Below, piece by piece: positions 9,189 to 19,098 of a stretch of 64,000 bases of DNA. Under the pieces are notes generated by a model. The model saw only the letters and a list, made by a program, of their open reading frames with translations, ran no database searches and had not been told where the DNA came from. Numbering within the stretch: position 1 is the stretch's first letter; each line of letters begins with the position of its first letter. Source of the DNA: an uncultured Pelagibacteraceae bacterium (GTDB lineage Bacteria > Pseudomonadota > Alphaproteobacteria > Pelagibacterales > Pelagibacteraceae); NCBI GenBank assembly GCA_902589155.1, contig CACIRV010000001.1:18501-82500 (forward strand), in the 5' to 3' direction. Made by a program: the position numbers and the translations under genes.

Positions 9189-11587
9189 TTATCACAATCT
9201 CTTGGCTTAAAGAACACCTGCAAACAAAAGCAAATGAAGCAAAGATAATTGATCAGTTAACTAATATTGGGCTTGAGGTCGAAAATGTGAAAGAGAGCTC
9301 TGGTCAATTAAGTGACTTTAAAGTTGCAAAAATTTTGAAAGCAGAAAAGCATCCTAATGCTGATAAGTTAAAGGTTTGTGATGTAAGCCTAGGAGACAAT
9401 AGAATTATAAAAGTAGTTTGTGGAGCACCAAATGCTAGAAATGGTTTAGTAACTATTTATGCGCCTCCAGGAGCAACTATTCCTAAGACAAAGTTTAAAC
9501 TAAAGATTGCTAAAATTAGAGGAGTAGAGTCTAGAGGAATGCTTTGTTCAGAAAATGAATTAAATTTATCAGATGAAAGTGCTGGCATTATAGAATTGAA
9601 GAATAAAGAAAAAGAAATTGGTAAAAGTTATTTTAAAACCAAATTAGAAAATGTTTTAGATATTGCTATTACACCAAATAGAGCTGACTGCCTAGGAGTA
9701 AGAGGTATAGCAAGAGATCTTGCATCATCTGGATTAGGAAGTCTTTTAAAACTAAAGAAAAAAAATTTTAAACAATCTTTAAAGCAACCTATTAAAGTAT
9801 CAATCTCTAAGGAAAAAAATCAAGGATGTTTATCTTTTGGAAGTTGTTACATAAAAAATATTACGAATACAGAAAGTCCAGAGTGGTTAAAAAATAAAAT
9901 TTTAGCTTTAGGTTTGAAGCCTATTTCTGCTGTTGTTGATATTACAAATTATGTAATGTTTGATCTTAATCGACCTCTACATGCGTATGATGCTAATAAA
10001 ATAGACAAAGAAATTATTGTTAGAAGCTCTCAAGAAGGTGAAGAATTTGAAGGATTAGATAATGAAAAATATAAACTCAAAAAAGGAATGTGCGTTATTA
10101 CAGACAAAAGCAGCATTCTTGGACTTGGAGGAGTTATTGGAGGAACAAAAACGTCAACCGAGTTTGATACAAAAAATATATTATTAGAGTCTGCTTATTT
10201 TTTACCATCATCTATAAGAAAAACAGCTCGTGAATTAAACATTAATACAGACGCTAAATATAGGTTTGAAAGAGGAATAGATCCTAATTCTATAAAAGAA
10301 GGCTTAGAAATAGCCACTGAATTAATAATTAAAATTTGCGGAGGAGAAGCAAGCAAATTTGTTATTACTGGCCAAGCTTCCAAAAAAAATAAAGTTATAA
10401 ATTTCGATATTAAAAAATTTAATGATTTAATAGGTATATCAATTTCAATTTCTGAAGCTGATAAAATTTTATCGTCTTTAGGTTTTAAGGTTAAGAAAAC
10501 GAAAAAAATTTTAAAAGTCGAAATTCCTACTTGGAGACCTGATATTTCCCAAGACGTTGATTTGATTGAAGAATTAATAAGGATTAAAGGATTTGATAAA
10601 ATTCAGGTGATTGAACCTGAAAAAGGAAGAGAAAATGAGACTTTAAATTTTAATCAGAGATTGTTTCATCTCTCTCAAAGAGCTTTAGCGTCAAAAGGTT
10701 ATATGGAAACAGTTACTTGGTCATTTACAGATTCAAATATTGATAAGCAATTTTCAAAAGCTGAAAAAGAAATAAATATTCATAATCCTATATCATCAGA
10801 TTTAAATGTTTTGAGGAGATCAATATTTTCTAATCTCTCTATTCATTTGAAAAAAAATCAAGATAGAGGATATGGCGATTTATCTTTTTTTGAAATAGGA
10901 CCAACATTTTTTGGAAAAAATCCTGGGGAACAACAAATAGTTGTTGGGGGAATAAAATCTGGCCAAGTCAACAGAAGAAGCTGGTCTGAAAAGGCAAGAA
11001 ATATAGATGTCTTTGATGTTAAAAGCGATGCACTCAGAACATTGGTTGAGCTTGGTATTGATGAAAAAAATCTTTTTGTAAGCGATACAACAAAAAGCAG
11101 CTATCATCCTGGCCGATCAGGATCTATTAATTTAAAGTCAGATAAAGGACCTCACCTTGCATATTTTGGAGAATTACATCCAGCCATATTAAAAAAGATG
11201 AATTTTAAAGATAGAAATATATTTGGATTTGAAATTTTCTTAAAAAATATACCGGAGCCTAATAAAAAGGCAAGACTAACAAAAGTCAATTATACAGTTT
11301 CAGATTTTCAAAAGTCAGAAAGGGATTTTGCTTTTGTTATTGATAAATCTTTTAAAGTTGGCTTGCTTGAGAAATTGATTAAAGAAGTTGATGAAAATAT
11401 TATTCAAAGGGTAGTTACTTTTGATATTTTTAAAGGTGAAAATATTCCTAAAGATAAAAAATCAGTAGCTATTAACGTAACTCTTCAAGCTTTAGACAAA
11501 ACTTTAAGTGAAAAAGATTTAGATCAAGTTAGCCAAAAAATAATCGAGGTTGTTAAAGAAAAAACTGGTGCAATAATCAGGACCTAA
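9185..11587 (+). CDS. pheT: Phenylalanyl-tRNA synthetase beta subunit
   Basis: The 800-residue beta chain. It has an N-terminal EMAP-like tRNA-binding fold (residues about 38-150, [13 protein letters not shown]). The B3/B4 editing region includes the segment [11 protein letters not shown]. Then come the B5 and inactive class II-like domains and the C-terminal FDX-ACB anticodon-binding domain (about 705-800). It overlaps pheS by 4 bp and lepA by 1 bp. It gives the holoenzyme editing against misacylation with tyrosine. Confidence 0.97.
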   Translation: MIITISWLKEHLQTKANEAKIIDQLTNIGLEVENVKESSGQLSDFKVAKILKAEKHPNADKLKVCDVSLGDNRIIKVVCGAPNARNGLVTIYAPPGATIPKTKFKLKIAKIRGVESRGMLCSENELNLSDESAGIIELKNKEKEIGKSYFKTKLENVLDIAITPNRADCLGVRGIARDLASSGLGSLLKLKKKNFKQSLKQPIKVSISKEKNQGCLSFGSCYIKNITNTESPEWLKNKILALGLKPISAVVDITNYVMFDLNRPLHAYDANKIDKEIIVRSSQEGEEFEGLDNEKYKLKKGMCVITDKSSILGLGGVIGGTKTSTEFDTKNILLESAYFLPSSIRKTARELNINTDAKYRFERGIDPNSIKEGLEIATELIIKICGGEASKFVITGQASKKNKVINFDIKKFNDLIGISISISEADKILSSLGFKVKKTKKILKVEIPTWRPDISQDVDLIEELIRIKGFDKIQVIEPEKGRENETLNFNQRLFHLSQRALASKGYMETVTWSFTDSNIDKQFSKAEKEINIHNPISSDLNVLRRSIFSNLSIHLKKNQDRGYGDLSFFEIGPTFFGKNPGEQQIVVGGIKSGQVNRRSWSEKARNIDVFDVKSDALRTLVELGIDEKNLFVSDTTKSSYHPGRSGSINLKSDKGPHLAYFGELHPAILKKMNFKDRNIFGFEIFLKNIPEPNKKARLTKVNYTVSDFQKSERDFAFVIDKSFKVGLLEKLIKEVDENIIQRVVTFDIFKGENIPKDKKSVAINVTLQALDKTLSEKDLDQVSQKIIEVVKEKTGAIIRT

Positions 11588-13398
11588 TGTCAGATATAAA
11601 TAGAATTCGTAATTTTTCAATAATTGCGCATATAGATCACGGAAAATCTACTATTGCAGATCGAATTATTCATAAATGTGGAGGATTAACTGATCGTGAA
11701 ATGAAAACTCAAGTTTTAGATTCTATGGATATTGAAAGAGAAAGAGGCATTACTATAAAAGCTCAAACTGTAAAGTTAAAGTATAATGCTAAAGACGGAA
11801 AAGAATATATTTTAAATATTATAGACACACCTGGCCATGTTGATTTTGGTTATGAAGTAAGCCGGTCTTTATCAGCTTGCGAAGGTTCACTATTGATAGT
11901 AGATAGCACGCAAGGTGTAGAGGCACAGACACTGGCAAATGTTTATCAAGCACTAGAAATTAATCACGAAGTTATACCAGTTTTAAATAAGATAGATTTA
12001 CCAGCTTCCGATATTGAGAAAACAAAAAAAGAAATTGAAGACGTAGTAGGAATTGATACTTCAAATGCAATTAAATGTTCAGGAAAGACTGGAGAAGGAG
12101 TAGATAATATTTTGGAGGCGATTATAAAAAATTTACCTGCTCCAAAAGGAATTCAAGAAGAAAAACTCAAATCCTTATTAGTTGATAGTTGGTATGACAC
12201 CTATCTAGGTGTTGTTATTTTAGTGAGAATAATCAATGGTAAAATTAAGAAGAACATGAAGATTAAATTAATGTCTAATGAAAAAGAGTATGTTATTGAA
12301 AAAGTTGGTATATTTACTCCAAAACCCCATGATATAGAGGAATTAAATTCTGGAGAAATAGGATTTATTATAACTGGAATTAAAACTTTATCTGAAACAA
12401 AAGTTGGTGATACAATCTGCGACGCATCAGATCCAATTGAAACACCTTTACCTGGATTTAAACCAAGCAAACCAGTAGTTTTTTGTGGATTATTTCCAGT
12501 AGATAGCTCTGAATATCAAAAATTAAAAGATGGATTAGGAAAACTAAAACTTAATGACGCTAGCTTTTCTTATGAGGCAGAGTCCTCGAGTGCTTTAGGA
12601 TTAGGTTTCAGATGTGGCTTTCTAGGCTTGCTTCATCTTGAAATTATAACCGAGAGATTAGAGAGAGAATTTGATGTAAATTTAATTACTACTACACCAG
12701 GAGTTATTTACAAAGTTCATAAAGTTAAAGGTGAAGTTGTGGATTTACAGAATCCTTCTAGCATGCCAGATCCAACACAAGTTGCAAAAATTGAAGAACC
12801 TTGGATTAAAGCTACCATTATAACACCCGATGAATATTTGGGTTCAATTATAAAAATTTGCCAAGACAAAAGAGGTATACAAACCAATTTAAGTTATTCT
12901 GGAAATCGAGCAGTACTGTCTTATGATTTACCACTTAATGAAGTTGTTTTTGATTTTAACGACAGGTTAAAATCTGTTTCAAGTGGATACGCAAGTTTCG
13001 ATTATGAAATTACAGGGCATAAGGAAGGTAATTTAGTGAAGCTTGGTATCTTAGTAAACGGAGAATCCGTTGATGCCTTGGCAATGATAATTCATAAAGA
13101 TTTTGCTCAATCTACTGGTAGACAAGTTTGTGAAAAGTTAAAAGATTTAATTCCAAGACATAATTTTATGATTCCAATCCAAGCAGCTATTGGAGGAAAA
13201 ATTGTAGCAAGAGAGTCAATTAAGGGATTCTCCAAAGATGTTTTAACTAAAATACACGGTGGTGGTGCCACTGACAGGAAGAAAAAATTATTAAAAAAGC
13301 AAAAAAAAGGTAAAGCAAGATCTAAACAATTTGGAAAGGTTGAAATACCACAAGAAGCTTTTATAGGTGTTTTAAGAATCAATAAAGAAAATTCTTAA
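11587..13398 (+). CDS. lepA: Elongation factor 4 (LepA)
   Basis: A 603-residue translational GTPase with G1 (AHIDHGKST), G3 (DTPGHVDF) and G4 (NKIDLP) motifs. It has EF-G-like domains and the LepA-specific C-terminal domain ending in a lysine-rich stretch (residues about 560-590, [20 protein letters not shown]). It acts on stalled or mis-translocated ribosomes at the inner membrane or cytoplasm. Its ATG overlaps the pheT stop by one base, which extends the translation cluster. Confidence 0.97.
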   Translation: MSDINRIRNFSIIAHIDHGKSTIADRIIHKCGGLTDREMKTQVLDSMDIERERGITIKAQTVKLKYNAKDGKEYILNIIDTPGHVDFGYEVSRSLSACEGSLLIVDSTQGVEAQTLANVYQALEINHEVIPVLNKIDLPASDIEKTKKEIEDVVGIDTSNAIKCSGKTGEGVDNILEAIIKNLPAPKGIQEEKLKSLLVDSWYDTYLGVVILVRIINGKIKKNMKIKLMSNEKEYVIEKVGIFTPKPHDIEELNSGEIGFIITGIKTLSETKVGDTICDASDPIETPLPGFKPSKPVVFCGLFPVDSSEYQKLKDGLGKLKLNDASFSYEAESSSALGLGFRCGFLGLLHLEIITERLEREFDVNLITTTPGVIYKVHKVKGEVVDLQNPSSMPDPTQVAKIEEPWIKATIITPDEYLGSIIKICQDKRGIQTNLSYSGNRAVLSYDLPLNEVVFDFNDRLKSVSSGYASFDYEITGHKEGNLVKLGILVNGESVDALAMIIHKDFAQSTGRQVCEKLKDLIPRHNFMIPIQAAIGGKIVARESIKGFSKDVLTKIHGGGATDRKKKLLKKQKKGKARSKQFGKVEIPQEAFIGVLRINKENS

Positions 13399-13470
13399 AA
13401 GTTTCAATATTGATAAAAAATAATGTATATCTGAGATTTATTTTTTTAGATTAACAAAAGATGAAGAACT

Positions 13471-14784
13471 ATGGACTATAAGAAATTACTTAAATCAAAT
13501 AAGTTTAAGATAGCTGTATGGGGCACTGGGTATATAGGATTGTCAACTATGGTTTATTTTTCCAAAAAAAAAATAAAGTGTGTTGGATATGACATTAATC
13601 ACGAAAAAGTAAGAAAAATTAACTCTGGAGTTCTTCCACTAGCAGATCTTAAAAATTGGTTTGGATTTGAAATAAAAAAATTAGTTAAACAAAATTATTT
13701 GAAAGCAACTTTTAATTACAAAGATTTAATTACAAACGATTTTTTGGTTCATTTTGTAGCAATACCTACAGAAAAAGATGGGAAACCTTTCTATAAACCA
13801 TTATTAAACGTACTAACTAATATATCAAAAATTAATCGTAAAGTTAAAAATCCACCAATTATAATTATCGAGTCTACACTTGCTCCAAAAGTTTCAGATA
13901 AAAAAATTATTCCATTTTTAAAAAAGAAAAAACTTACAATTGGTAAAAATATTTTACTATCTGTAGCTCCTAGAAGAGATTGGTTTATAGAAGGAGTTAA
14001 AAATCTCGAAAATTTGGATAGAGTATATGGCTCGACTGATAAGAAGTCTGCGAAAGTCACCAAAGATGTTTTATCAATAGTTTGTAAAAAACTTCACTTA
14101 GCCAGTTCTTATAAAGTTTCAGAAATGGTTAAGAGCGTGGAGAATGCTTATAGACATATGGATATTACTCTTGCGAACCAACTTTCACTTGCCTTCCCTA
14201 AAGATAATATAAGAGAAGTTTTAAAATTAGTTGGAACAAAATGGAATGTTGAAACCTTTCATCCAGGAATAGGTACAGGAGGTTATTGTATACCTTTATC
14301 TAGTAGGTATATTTTGTCTCAAGTTAAAGATGGAAATAAACTTTCTTTATTAAGAGAAACAATCAAGACAGACGACGGAATGAGTCGAGCAGTAGCTAAT
14401 TCGATTGCAAAAAAAGGTTTTAAAAAAATTGGTATTTTAGGACTATCTTATAAAGGAGATTTAAAAGTAAGTGTACTATCAAAGGTTATCCCCTTAGTTA
14501 AATCTTTAAAAAGAAAAAGATTAAATGTAAGATTATTTGATCCGTATTTTACAAAAAAAGAAATAAAAGATGCTGTTAAAATTGGAACCTTTAAATTTCC
14601 TAACGAATTACCAAAGTTTGATTGCCTGATAGTTACGGTTGATCATAAGCAGTTTAAGATTCCTAAAAAAGTTCTAAAAAAATATTTAAAAAAATGCAAA
14701 CTTATAATTGATCATGATGGGGCATGGAAAAACTATGATTTAGATAGCAATTATCATTTGTCTGGAGACACAGGATGGATCTGA
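13471..14784 (+). CDS. UDP-sugar 6-dehydrogenase family protein
   Basis: A 437-residue member of the UDP-glucose/UDP-ManNAc dehydrogenase family, which oxidises the C6 alcohol of a nucleotide sugar to an acid using 2 NAD. The N-terminal Rossmann fold is VWGTGYIGLSTMVYF. The central domain has KSVENAYRHMDITLANQ. The catalytic cysteine is in GIGTGGYCIPLSS; the family's usual aspartate shortly after the Cys is not present at the expected place. The C-terminal domain has GILGLSYKGD, which supports the assignment. Exact substrate uncertain. It is followed after one base by an epimerase gene. Confidence 0.88.
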   Translation: MDYKKLLKSNKFKIAVWGTGYIGLSTMVYFSKKKIKCVGYDINHEKVRKINSGVLPLADLKNWFGFEIKKLVKQNYLKATFNYKDLITNDFLVHFVAIPTEKDGKPFYKPLLNVLTNISKINRKVKNPPIIIIESTLAPKVSDKKIIPFLKKKKLTIGKNILLSVAPRRDWFIEGVKNLENLDRVYGSTDKKSAKVTKDVLSIVCKKLHLASSYKVSEMVKSVENAYRHMDITLANQLSLAFPKDNIREVLKLVGTKWNVETFHPGIGTGGYCIPLSSRYILSQVKDGNKLSLLRETIKTDDGMSRAVANSIAKKGFKKIGILGLSYKGDLKVSVLSKVIPLVKSLKRKRLNVRLFDPYFTKKEIKDAVKIGTFKFPNELPKFDCLIVTVDHKQFKIPKKVLKKYLKKCKLIIDHDGAWKNYDLDSNYHLSGDTGWI

Positions 14785-14785
14785 A

Positions 14786-15694
14786 ATGAAAGGCTCAAGA
14801 TCAGTTGTGACTGGTGGTGCTGGTTTTATAGGAAGCAATTTGGTCGACCATTTAGTAAAAATTGGTCACAAAGTTATTGTACTAGATAATTTTGTATCAG
14901 GAAAAAAAACTAATTTAACTCATCATAAAAAAAAGGACGTAAAAATAATAAGGACAGATATATCAAAGAGCAAAAACTTAGACAAATATTTTAAAAGAGT
15001 AGATTATGTTTTTCATTTAGCAGGGCTTGTTGAAATTACACCAAGTATAAAAAACCCAAAAAAATACTTTAATACTAATGTCATTGGTACACTTAACGTT
15101 GTTGAAGCAGCAAAAAGAGAAGGTGTAAAAAAATTAATTTATGCAGCTTCATGTAGCTGTTATGGCTCTCCAAAAAATTTTCCAACTTCAGAAAATGAAA
15201 AAATTGATATACAGCATCCATATGGGTTAACAAAGTTTTTAGGAGAGGAATTGGTTCTTAAGTACGCAACTATTTTTAATATGCCTAACATTTCTTTTAG
15301 ATTTTTCAATGTTTACGGCCCCAGACAAAATATTTTAGGACAATACAGTGCCGTTTTTGGAAGTTTTTTGAGACAAAAAAGAGCTAACAAACCTTTAACG
15401 ATAGTAGGTGACGGAAAACAAACTAGAGACTTTATTCATGTCGAAGATTTGACTAATGCATTTATAAAAGCTGCGAAAAGTAGTTTGGTAAATAAAATAT
15501 ACAACTTAGGCTCTGGTAAAGAAATATCTATTAATAAAATTGCAAATTTATTTGGAGGAAAAAAAACTTTTATTCCAAAAAGACCTAGAGAACCTCAAAG
15601 ATCATTAGCAAATATCTCAAAAATTAAAAAAGATATTAATTGGAAACCTACAATTACAATTCAAGAAGGTATAAAAAGATTATTAAATAATTAA
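14786..15694 (+). CDS. NAD-dependent nucleotide-sugar epimerase/dehydratase
   Basis: A 302-residue extended SDR of the UDP-glucose 4-epimerase type. It has an N-terminal TGGAGFIGSNLV NAD-binding motif, a catalytic serine region AASCSCYGSP, a YGLTK pair (Tyr/Lys), and the substrate region RFFNVYGPRQ. Together with the preceding dehydrogenase it would make an acidic sugar donor such as a uronic acid for a surface polysaccharide. It is short but complete at both ends. Its stop is 4 bp from the convergent glycosyltransferase. Confidence 0.9.
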   Translation: MKGSRSVVTGGAGFIGSNLVDHLVKIGHKVIVLDNFVSGKKTNLTHHKKKDVKIIRTDISKSKNLDKYFKRVDYVFHLAGLVEITPSIKNPKKYFNTNVIGTLNVVEAAKREGVKKLIYAASCSCYGSPKNFPTSENEKIDIQHPYGLTKFLGEELVLKYATIFNMPNISFRFFNVYGPRQNILGQYSAVFGSFLRQKRANKPLTIVGDGKQTRDFIHVEDLTNAFIKAAKSSLVNKIYNLGSGKEISINKIANLFGGKKTFIPKRPREPQRSLANISKIKKDINWKPTITIQEGIKRLLNN

Positions 15695-15698
15695 TTAA

Positions 15699-16736
15699 TT
15701 ATCCATTAATAACATTATAAATTTGTTTGAACATATCTTTTTCAAGTGGAAATTTATTCTTTTCAATATCTTTTTGAATTTCGTAATAATTTTGCATTAT
15801 ATATTTTGTTATTTCAGTAAAAGAATCAATATTCCTCTTAGATACAAAAATTCCTTTTCTCTCTTTAATTATATGTTTTATATCTTCAAATATAAGAACA
15901 GGACGCTTACGAGCAAGAGACTCATCAACCACATAAGGTTGTCCCTCAGTGTACGACGGTAAAATCAAAATATTATGATTGTCATAAGTATCAATTAGCA
16001 ATTGTCTATTTGAAATATATCCTGGAAATTTTATATTTTTGTTATTTCCAATAATCGATTGAAATTTTTTTTGAAGTGTTGAATTCTTAGTCTTGCCAAT
16101 AATCGAGATTTCTGCGTCAATTTTTATTTCCTTAAACATTTCTAAAAATTCATAAATTCCTTTTTCAGGATTCACTCTTGCAACATTTAAAAATCTAACT
16201 TTATCAAGTTTTACCTCTTTAAAATTTTTCAACCAACTTTCATCTAAAGTAGAAGAAGCTATTACATGACCATTTTTTTTCTTGTAAAGTCTATCATGAA
16301 GCGCAATTACAATAGAATTTGAAGTCACTATTGTAAACATTATATGATAAATCCATACAGACCATGATCCTAATATAAATTTCCATTCTTCGTAACCACT
16401 ACTAATTAGATATACAAATACTTTTTTTCTAAAAAGAAAAAGAAATAAGCACGAGACAAAAGTATAGGGAGAAATCGTGATTATATAATATTTCGTATTT
16501 TTATTTTTAAAAGTTGAGATTACAAAATAAATAAATTGAATAATATTTGAGGCAATTTTTACGTTTTGTAAGTTTAATTTATGATGTTCTTTAGTATTAG
16601 ATTTTCTTACTATATATTCAACTTTGAAGTACTTGTTTAATCCTTCCGGAAGAATTTTAAAATTATAGTTCCTGGAGTAAAATTCATTGTTTTCTTTTGA
16701 AACTTTCTCGTTGTTTAAAACAACTAAATTATCCAT
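15699..16736 (-). CDS. Glycosyltransferase, GT4-like
   Basis: A 345-residue GT-B type protein. The C-terminal half carries LNVARVNPEKGIYEFLEMFKE and the donor-site motif PSYTEGQPYVVDESLARKRP. The N-terminal half has two hydrophobic stretches (residues about 70-85 and 95-125), which suggests membrane association. It is convergent with the dehydrogenase-epimerase pair, and together they look like a small surface-sugar cassette between lepA and tRNA-Ser. Donor and acceptor are unknown. Confidence 0.85.
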   Translation of the reverse strand: MDNLVVLNNEKVSKENNEFYSRNYNFKILPEGLNKYFKVEYIVRKSNTKEHHKLNLQNVKIASNIIQFIYFVISTFKNKNTKYYIITISPYTFVSCLFLFLFRKKVFVYLISSGYEEWKFILGSWSVWIYHIMFTIVTSNSIVIALHDRLYKKKNGHVIASSTLDESWLKNFKEVKLDKVRFLNVARVNPEKGIYEFLEMFKEIKIDAEISIIGKTKNSTLQKKFQSIIGNNKNIKFPGYISNRQLLIDTYDNHNILILPSYTEGQPYVVDESLARKRPVLIFEDIKHIIKERKGIFVSKRNIDSFTEITKYIMQNYYEIQKDIEKNKFPLEKDMFKQIYNVING

Positions 16737-16780
16737 TCGATTTTATAACCTAAATACTATAAAAAAAAAGACTATGTTTT

Positions 16781-16870
16781 GGAGAGGTGGCCGAGTGGTT
16801 GAAGGCGCACGCTTGGAAAGCGTGTAAACGGGAAACCGTTTCGAGGGTTCGAATCCCTCTCTCTCCGCCA
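16781..16870 (+). tRNA. tRNA-Ser(GGA)
   Basis: A class II tRNA of 90 nt with encoded CCA. The acceptor stem GGAGAGG pairs with TCTCTCC. The D-arm is GGCCGAGTGGTTGAAGGC. The anticodon loop is CTTGGAAAG-like with anticodon GGA at about 16815-16817. A long variable arm and the canonical T-loop GGGTTCGAATCCC follow. It is encoded divergently from the neighbouring glycosyltransferase gene and convergent with the NlpC/P60 gene. Confidence 0.96.
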
Positions 16871-16944
16871 TTCAATCTTTTTATTATCCACACACAACTA
16901 ACAAGAGTCTTATTTTTTAAGCACGAATCGATTAAATTATATTT

Positions 16945-16976
16945 AAGGGCAGCGGAGGGAGACTGAAGCTGCCTTT
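16945..16976 (+). other. GC-rich hairpin of unknown role (terminator or small RNA part)
   Basis: AAGGGCAGC (16945-16953) pairs with GCTGCCTTT (16968-16976), giving 9 bp including one G-U. The 14-nt purine loop is GGAGGGAGACTGAA. The G-U pair would be an A-C mismatch on the other strand, so a plus-strand transcript downstream of tRNA-Ser is favoured. The U-run after the stem is short (TTT then GCCTTT). It sits 5 bp outside the NlpC/P60 stop. Base composition is far more GC-rich than its surroundings. Confidence 0.5.
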
Positions 16977-16980
16977 GCCT

Positions 16981-17721
16981 TTACAGCCTTTTAATTTCTA
17001 TTACATTTAATTTAGCAGTTCTTTCTATCCTTTTAATTGTTTTATGAATTCCCATGATTACAGTTTTTTTCATAGGTCCGTAAGCGTGAATTAGTTGTTT
17101 ACTTGAAAGAGCTAATGCAACATGACCTTTCCAATAAATGATATCATTTTTCTTAATGTCTTTTAATTTTATATTTTTTTTGAAATATCTAACTTGATCT
17201 TTTGCATCTCTTGGACAAAATTTATTATTAAAATTTAGAAATATTTGTATTAAAGCAGAGCAATCGATTCCTTTAAAAGATTTTCCTCCCCATTTATATT
17301 TTACATTTTTAAACAATTCTATTCTTTTAAAAGTATTTTTTTCTTTATAACTTAATGGCTTTACGTCATTTTTATTAATCCAACCTTTTTCAAATTTAAT
17401 AAATTCAGATTTTTTTTCATTAACTTTTAATCTCGACCCAAACGATAATTCATTTATTTTTCTTTTTTTATTAGGAAATTTGTAGATTTTGACCTTCAAT
17501 TTGTGCACTTTGTGTGTAGCTTTGATATATGGGCTGAAATTTTTATTTAAAATGAATCCTTTATAGCCATCTTCTTTAATTTTAATTTTAAGCCATTTTC
17601 TAGTTTTTTTTAAAATTGAAAAACTATCACCATAAATCATTTGAGTGACAATTTCTGATTTATCAGAAGCTTCTTTATAGAGATTAATAAAAGGGAAGGT
17701 ATTAGTAAAAAATCTAGCCAT
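16981..17721 (-). CDS. NlpC/P60 cysteine peptidase with SH3-like domains
   Basis: A 246-residue cell-wall endopeptidase. The N-terminal half has two SH3b-like repeats (residues about 5-60 and 70-120). The C-terminal NlpC/P60 domain has catalytic Cys in GIDCSALIQ, His in KGHVALAL and the third polar position in LIHAYGP. These enzymes cleave peptide stems of murein or free muropeptides. No signal peptide is visible, which favours action on imported muropeptides in the cytoplasm. Its start overlaps the end of the AmpG-like gene by 8 bp, which supports that role. Confidence 0.88.
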   Translation of the reverse strand: MARFFTNTFPFINLYKEASDKSEIVTQMIYGDSFSILKKTRKWLKIKIKEDGYKGFILNKNFSPYIKATHKVHKLKVKIYKFPNKKRKINELSFGSRLKVNEKKSEFIKFEKGWINKNDVKPLSYKEKNTFKRIELFKNVKYKWGGKSFKGIDCSALIQIFLNFNNKFCPRDAKDQVRYFKKNIKLKDIKKNDIIYWKGHVALALSSKQLIHAYGPMKKTVIMGIHKTIKRIERTAKLNVIEIKRL

Positions 17722-19087
17722 TAAGCTTTAATTTATTTCTTATCATATAAAGAAAGATCAGCGAAGGTATCACCATCACTGCAGTAATTATAAAAAATAT
17801 ACCCCAATCTCCATTTAGCCAATCCACCAATGCACCAGAAGATGCTGCCAAAGTAGTTCTTCCAGCAGTTCCAATTGAAGCAAGAAGTGCATATTGAGTT
17901 GCAGTATAAGTTCTATCAACTAACATTGAGATAAATGCTACGAAGGCAACTGTTGCAAATGCTGCTGCCATATCATCAAAAATTACTGCAATTGCAAAAA
18001 GCAACTCTGATTTTCCAGACCAAGCAAGTAAAGAAAATAACAAATTAGTAGACGCCATTAATATACCTGAGACAAACATTGCTTTTATAACGCCAGAGCG
18101 AATTGCAAACAAACCTCCAAGCAAAGTAAATATTACAGTTGTTATCCATCCCAATCCTTTAGAATAAAGAGCAATATCTGATTTAGTAAAACCTATCTCT
18201 TTATAAAAAATGACTGACATTCTACCTAGAAATGCTTCTCCAATTTTAAAAAGAAAAACAAATCCCAAGATAGCTAAAGCAATATTGAAGCCATTTTTTT
18301 TAAAAAAACTCATTATTGGACCCAGGACAGTTCCCGTAATCCATGCTGCTGTTTTTGCTGCAAAATTGGAGGAGCCTAATTTATCTTCGATCAATTTATC
18401 AGTCTTGGCTTGAGACTCTTTTCTTTCACTAGTTCTTGGTTCGTGAACAAACATTAATCCAATATTGCAGGCTATAATTACTATACCTAAAACTAAAAAA
18501 GTAATTTGCCAATAATTCTCAAATCCTGATAACTCAAAAAACTCTGCAACGTTTAATGCTATAACTCCACCTAATTTATAACCGGTCCACCATCCTACAA
18601 CAGCCATAGCCGCGCCAGCTTGCATCGATTTTCCTTCATGTTCTCCAATTTGTTCAATTCTAAGAGCATCAACAGTTATGTCTTGAGTGGCTGAAGCAAT
18701 TGCAATTATTAGACCAACACTTATTACCAAGGCTAAATTTGCTGTAGGATTTATCACACTCCAACAAACTAGACTTAATAAAATTATAGATTGCATTGTA
18801 ACAATCCACCCACGTCTGTGACCAATTTTGTTGGTTAACCAAGGAATTCTAACTCTATCAATTATAGGTGCCCATAAATAATTAAATGCATAAACGGCAA
18901 ATATTAAACCTGCCCAACCAATTGTGCTACGACTTAAACCATCTTCTTTAAGCCATAGACTTAAACTGCTGCCAATCAATACCCATGGAAATCCACTAAT
19001 AGCTCCGAGTAATAAAATTCTAACCATCCGTCTATCAAAATAAACAGAGAAAGTTTCTGCGAGCGTTTGTTTTTTATATATTTCCAT
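17714..19087 (-). CDS. AmpG-like muropeptide permease (MFS)
   Basis: A 457-residue major-facilitator transporter with about 12 hydrophobic segments. The N-terminus LLLGAISGFPWVLIGSSLSL and the segment GWIVTMQSIILLSL resemble AmpG, which imports GlcNAc-anhydroMurNAc peptides. Further AmpG-like sequence is ITVDALRIEQIGEHEGKSMQ (sugar-transporter loop). It is followed by an overlapping NlpC/P60 peptidase gene, so import and cleavage of wall fragments seem coupled. It lies 11 bp downstream of trkH on the same strand. Confidence 0.88.
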   Translation of the reverse strand: MEIYKKQTLAETFSVYFDRRMVRILLLGAISGFPWVLIGSSLSLWLKEDGLSRSTIGWAGLIFAVYAFNYLWAPIIDRVRIPWLTNKIGHRRGWIVTMQSIILLSLVCWSVINPTANLALVISVGLIIAIASATQDITVDALRIEQIGEHEGKSMQAGAAMAVVGWWTGYKLGGVIALNVAEFFELSGFENYWQITFLVLGIVIIACNIGLMFVHEPRTSERKESQAKTDKLIEDKLGSSNFAAKTAAWITGTVLGPIMSFFKKNGFNIALAILGFVFLFKIGEAFLGRMSVIFYKEIGFTKSDIALYSKGLGWITTVIFTLLGGLFAIRSGVIKAMFVSGILMASTNLLFSLLAWSGKSELLFAIAVIFDDMAAAFATVAFVAFISMLVDRTYTATQYALLASIGTAGRTTLAASSGALVDWLNGDWGIFFIITAVMVIPSLIFLYMIRNKLKLNG

Positions 19088-19098
19088 AATTTATCCTT

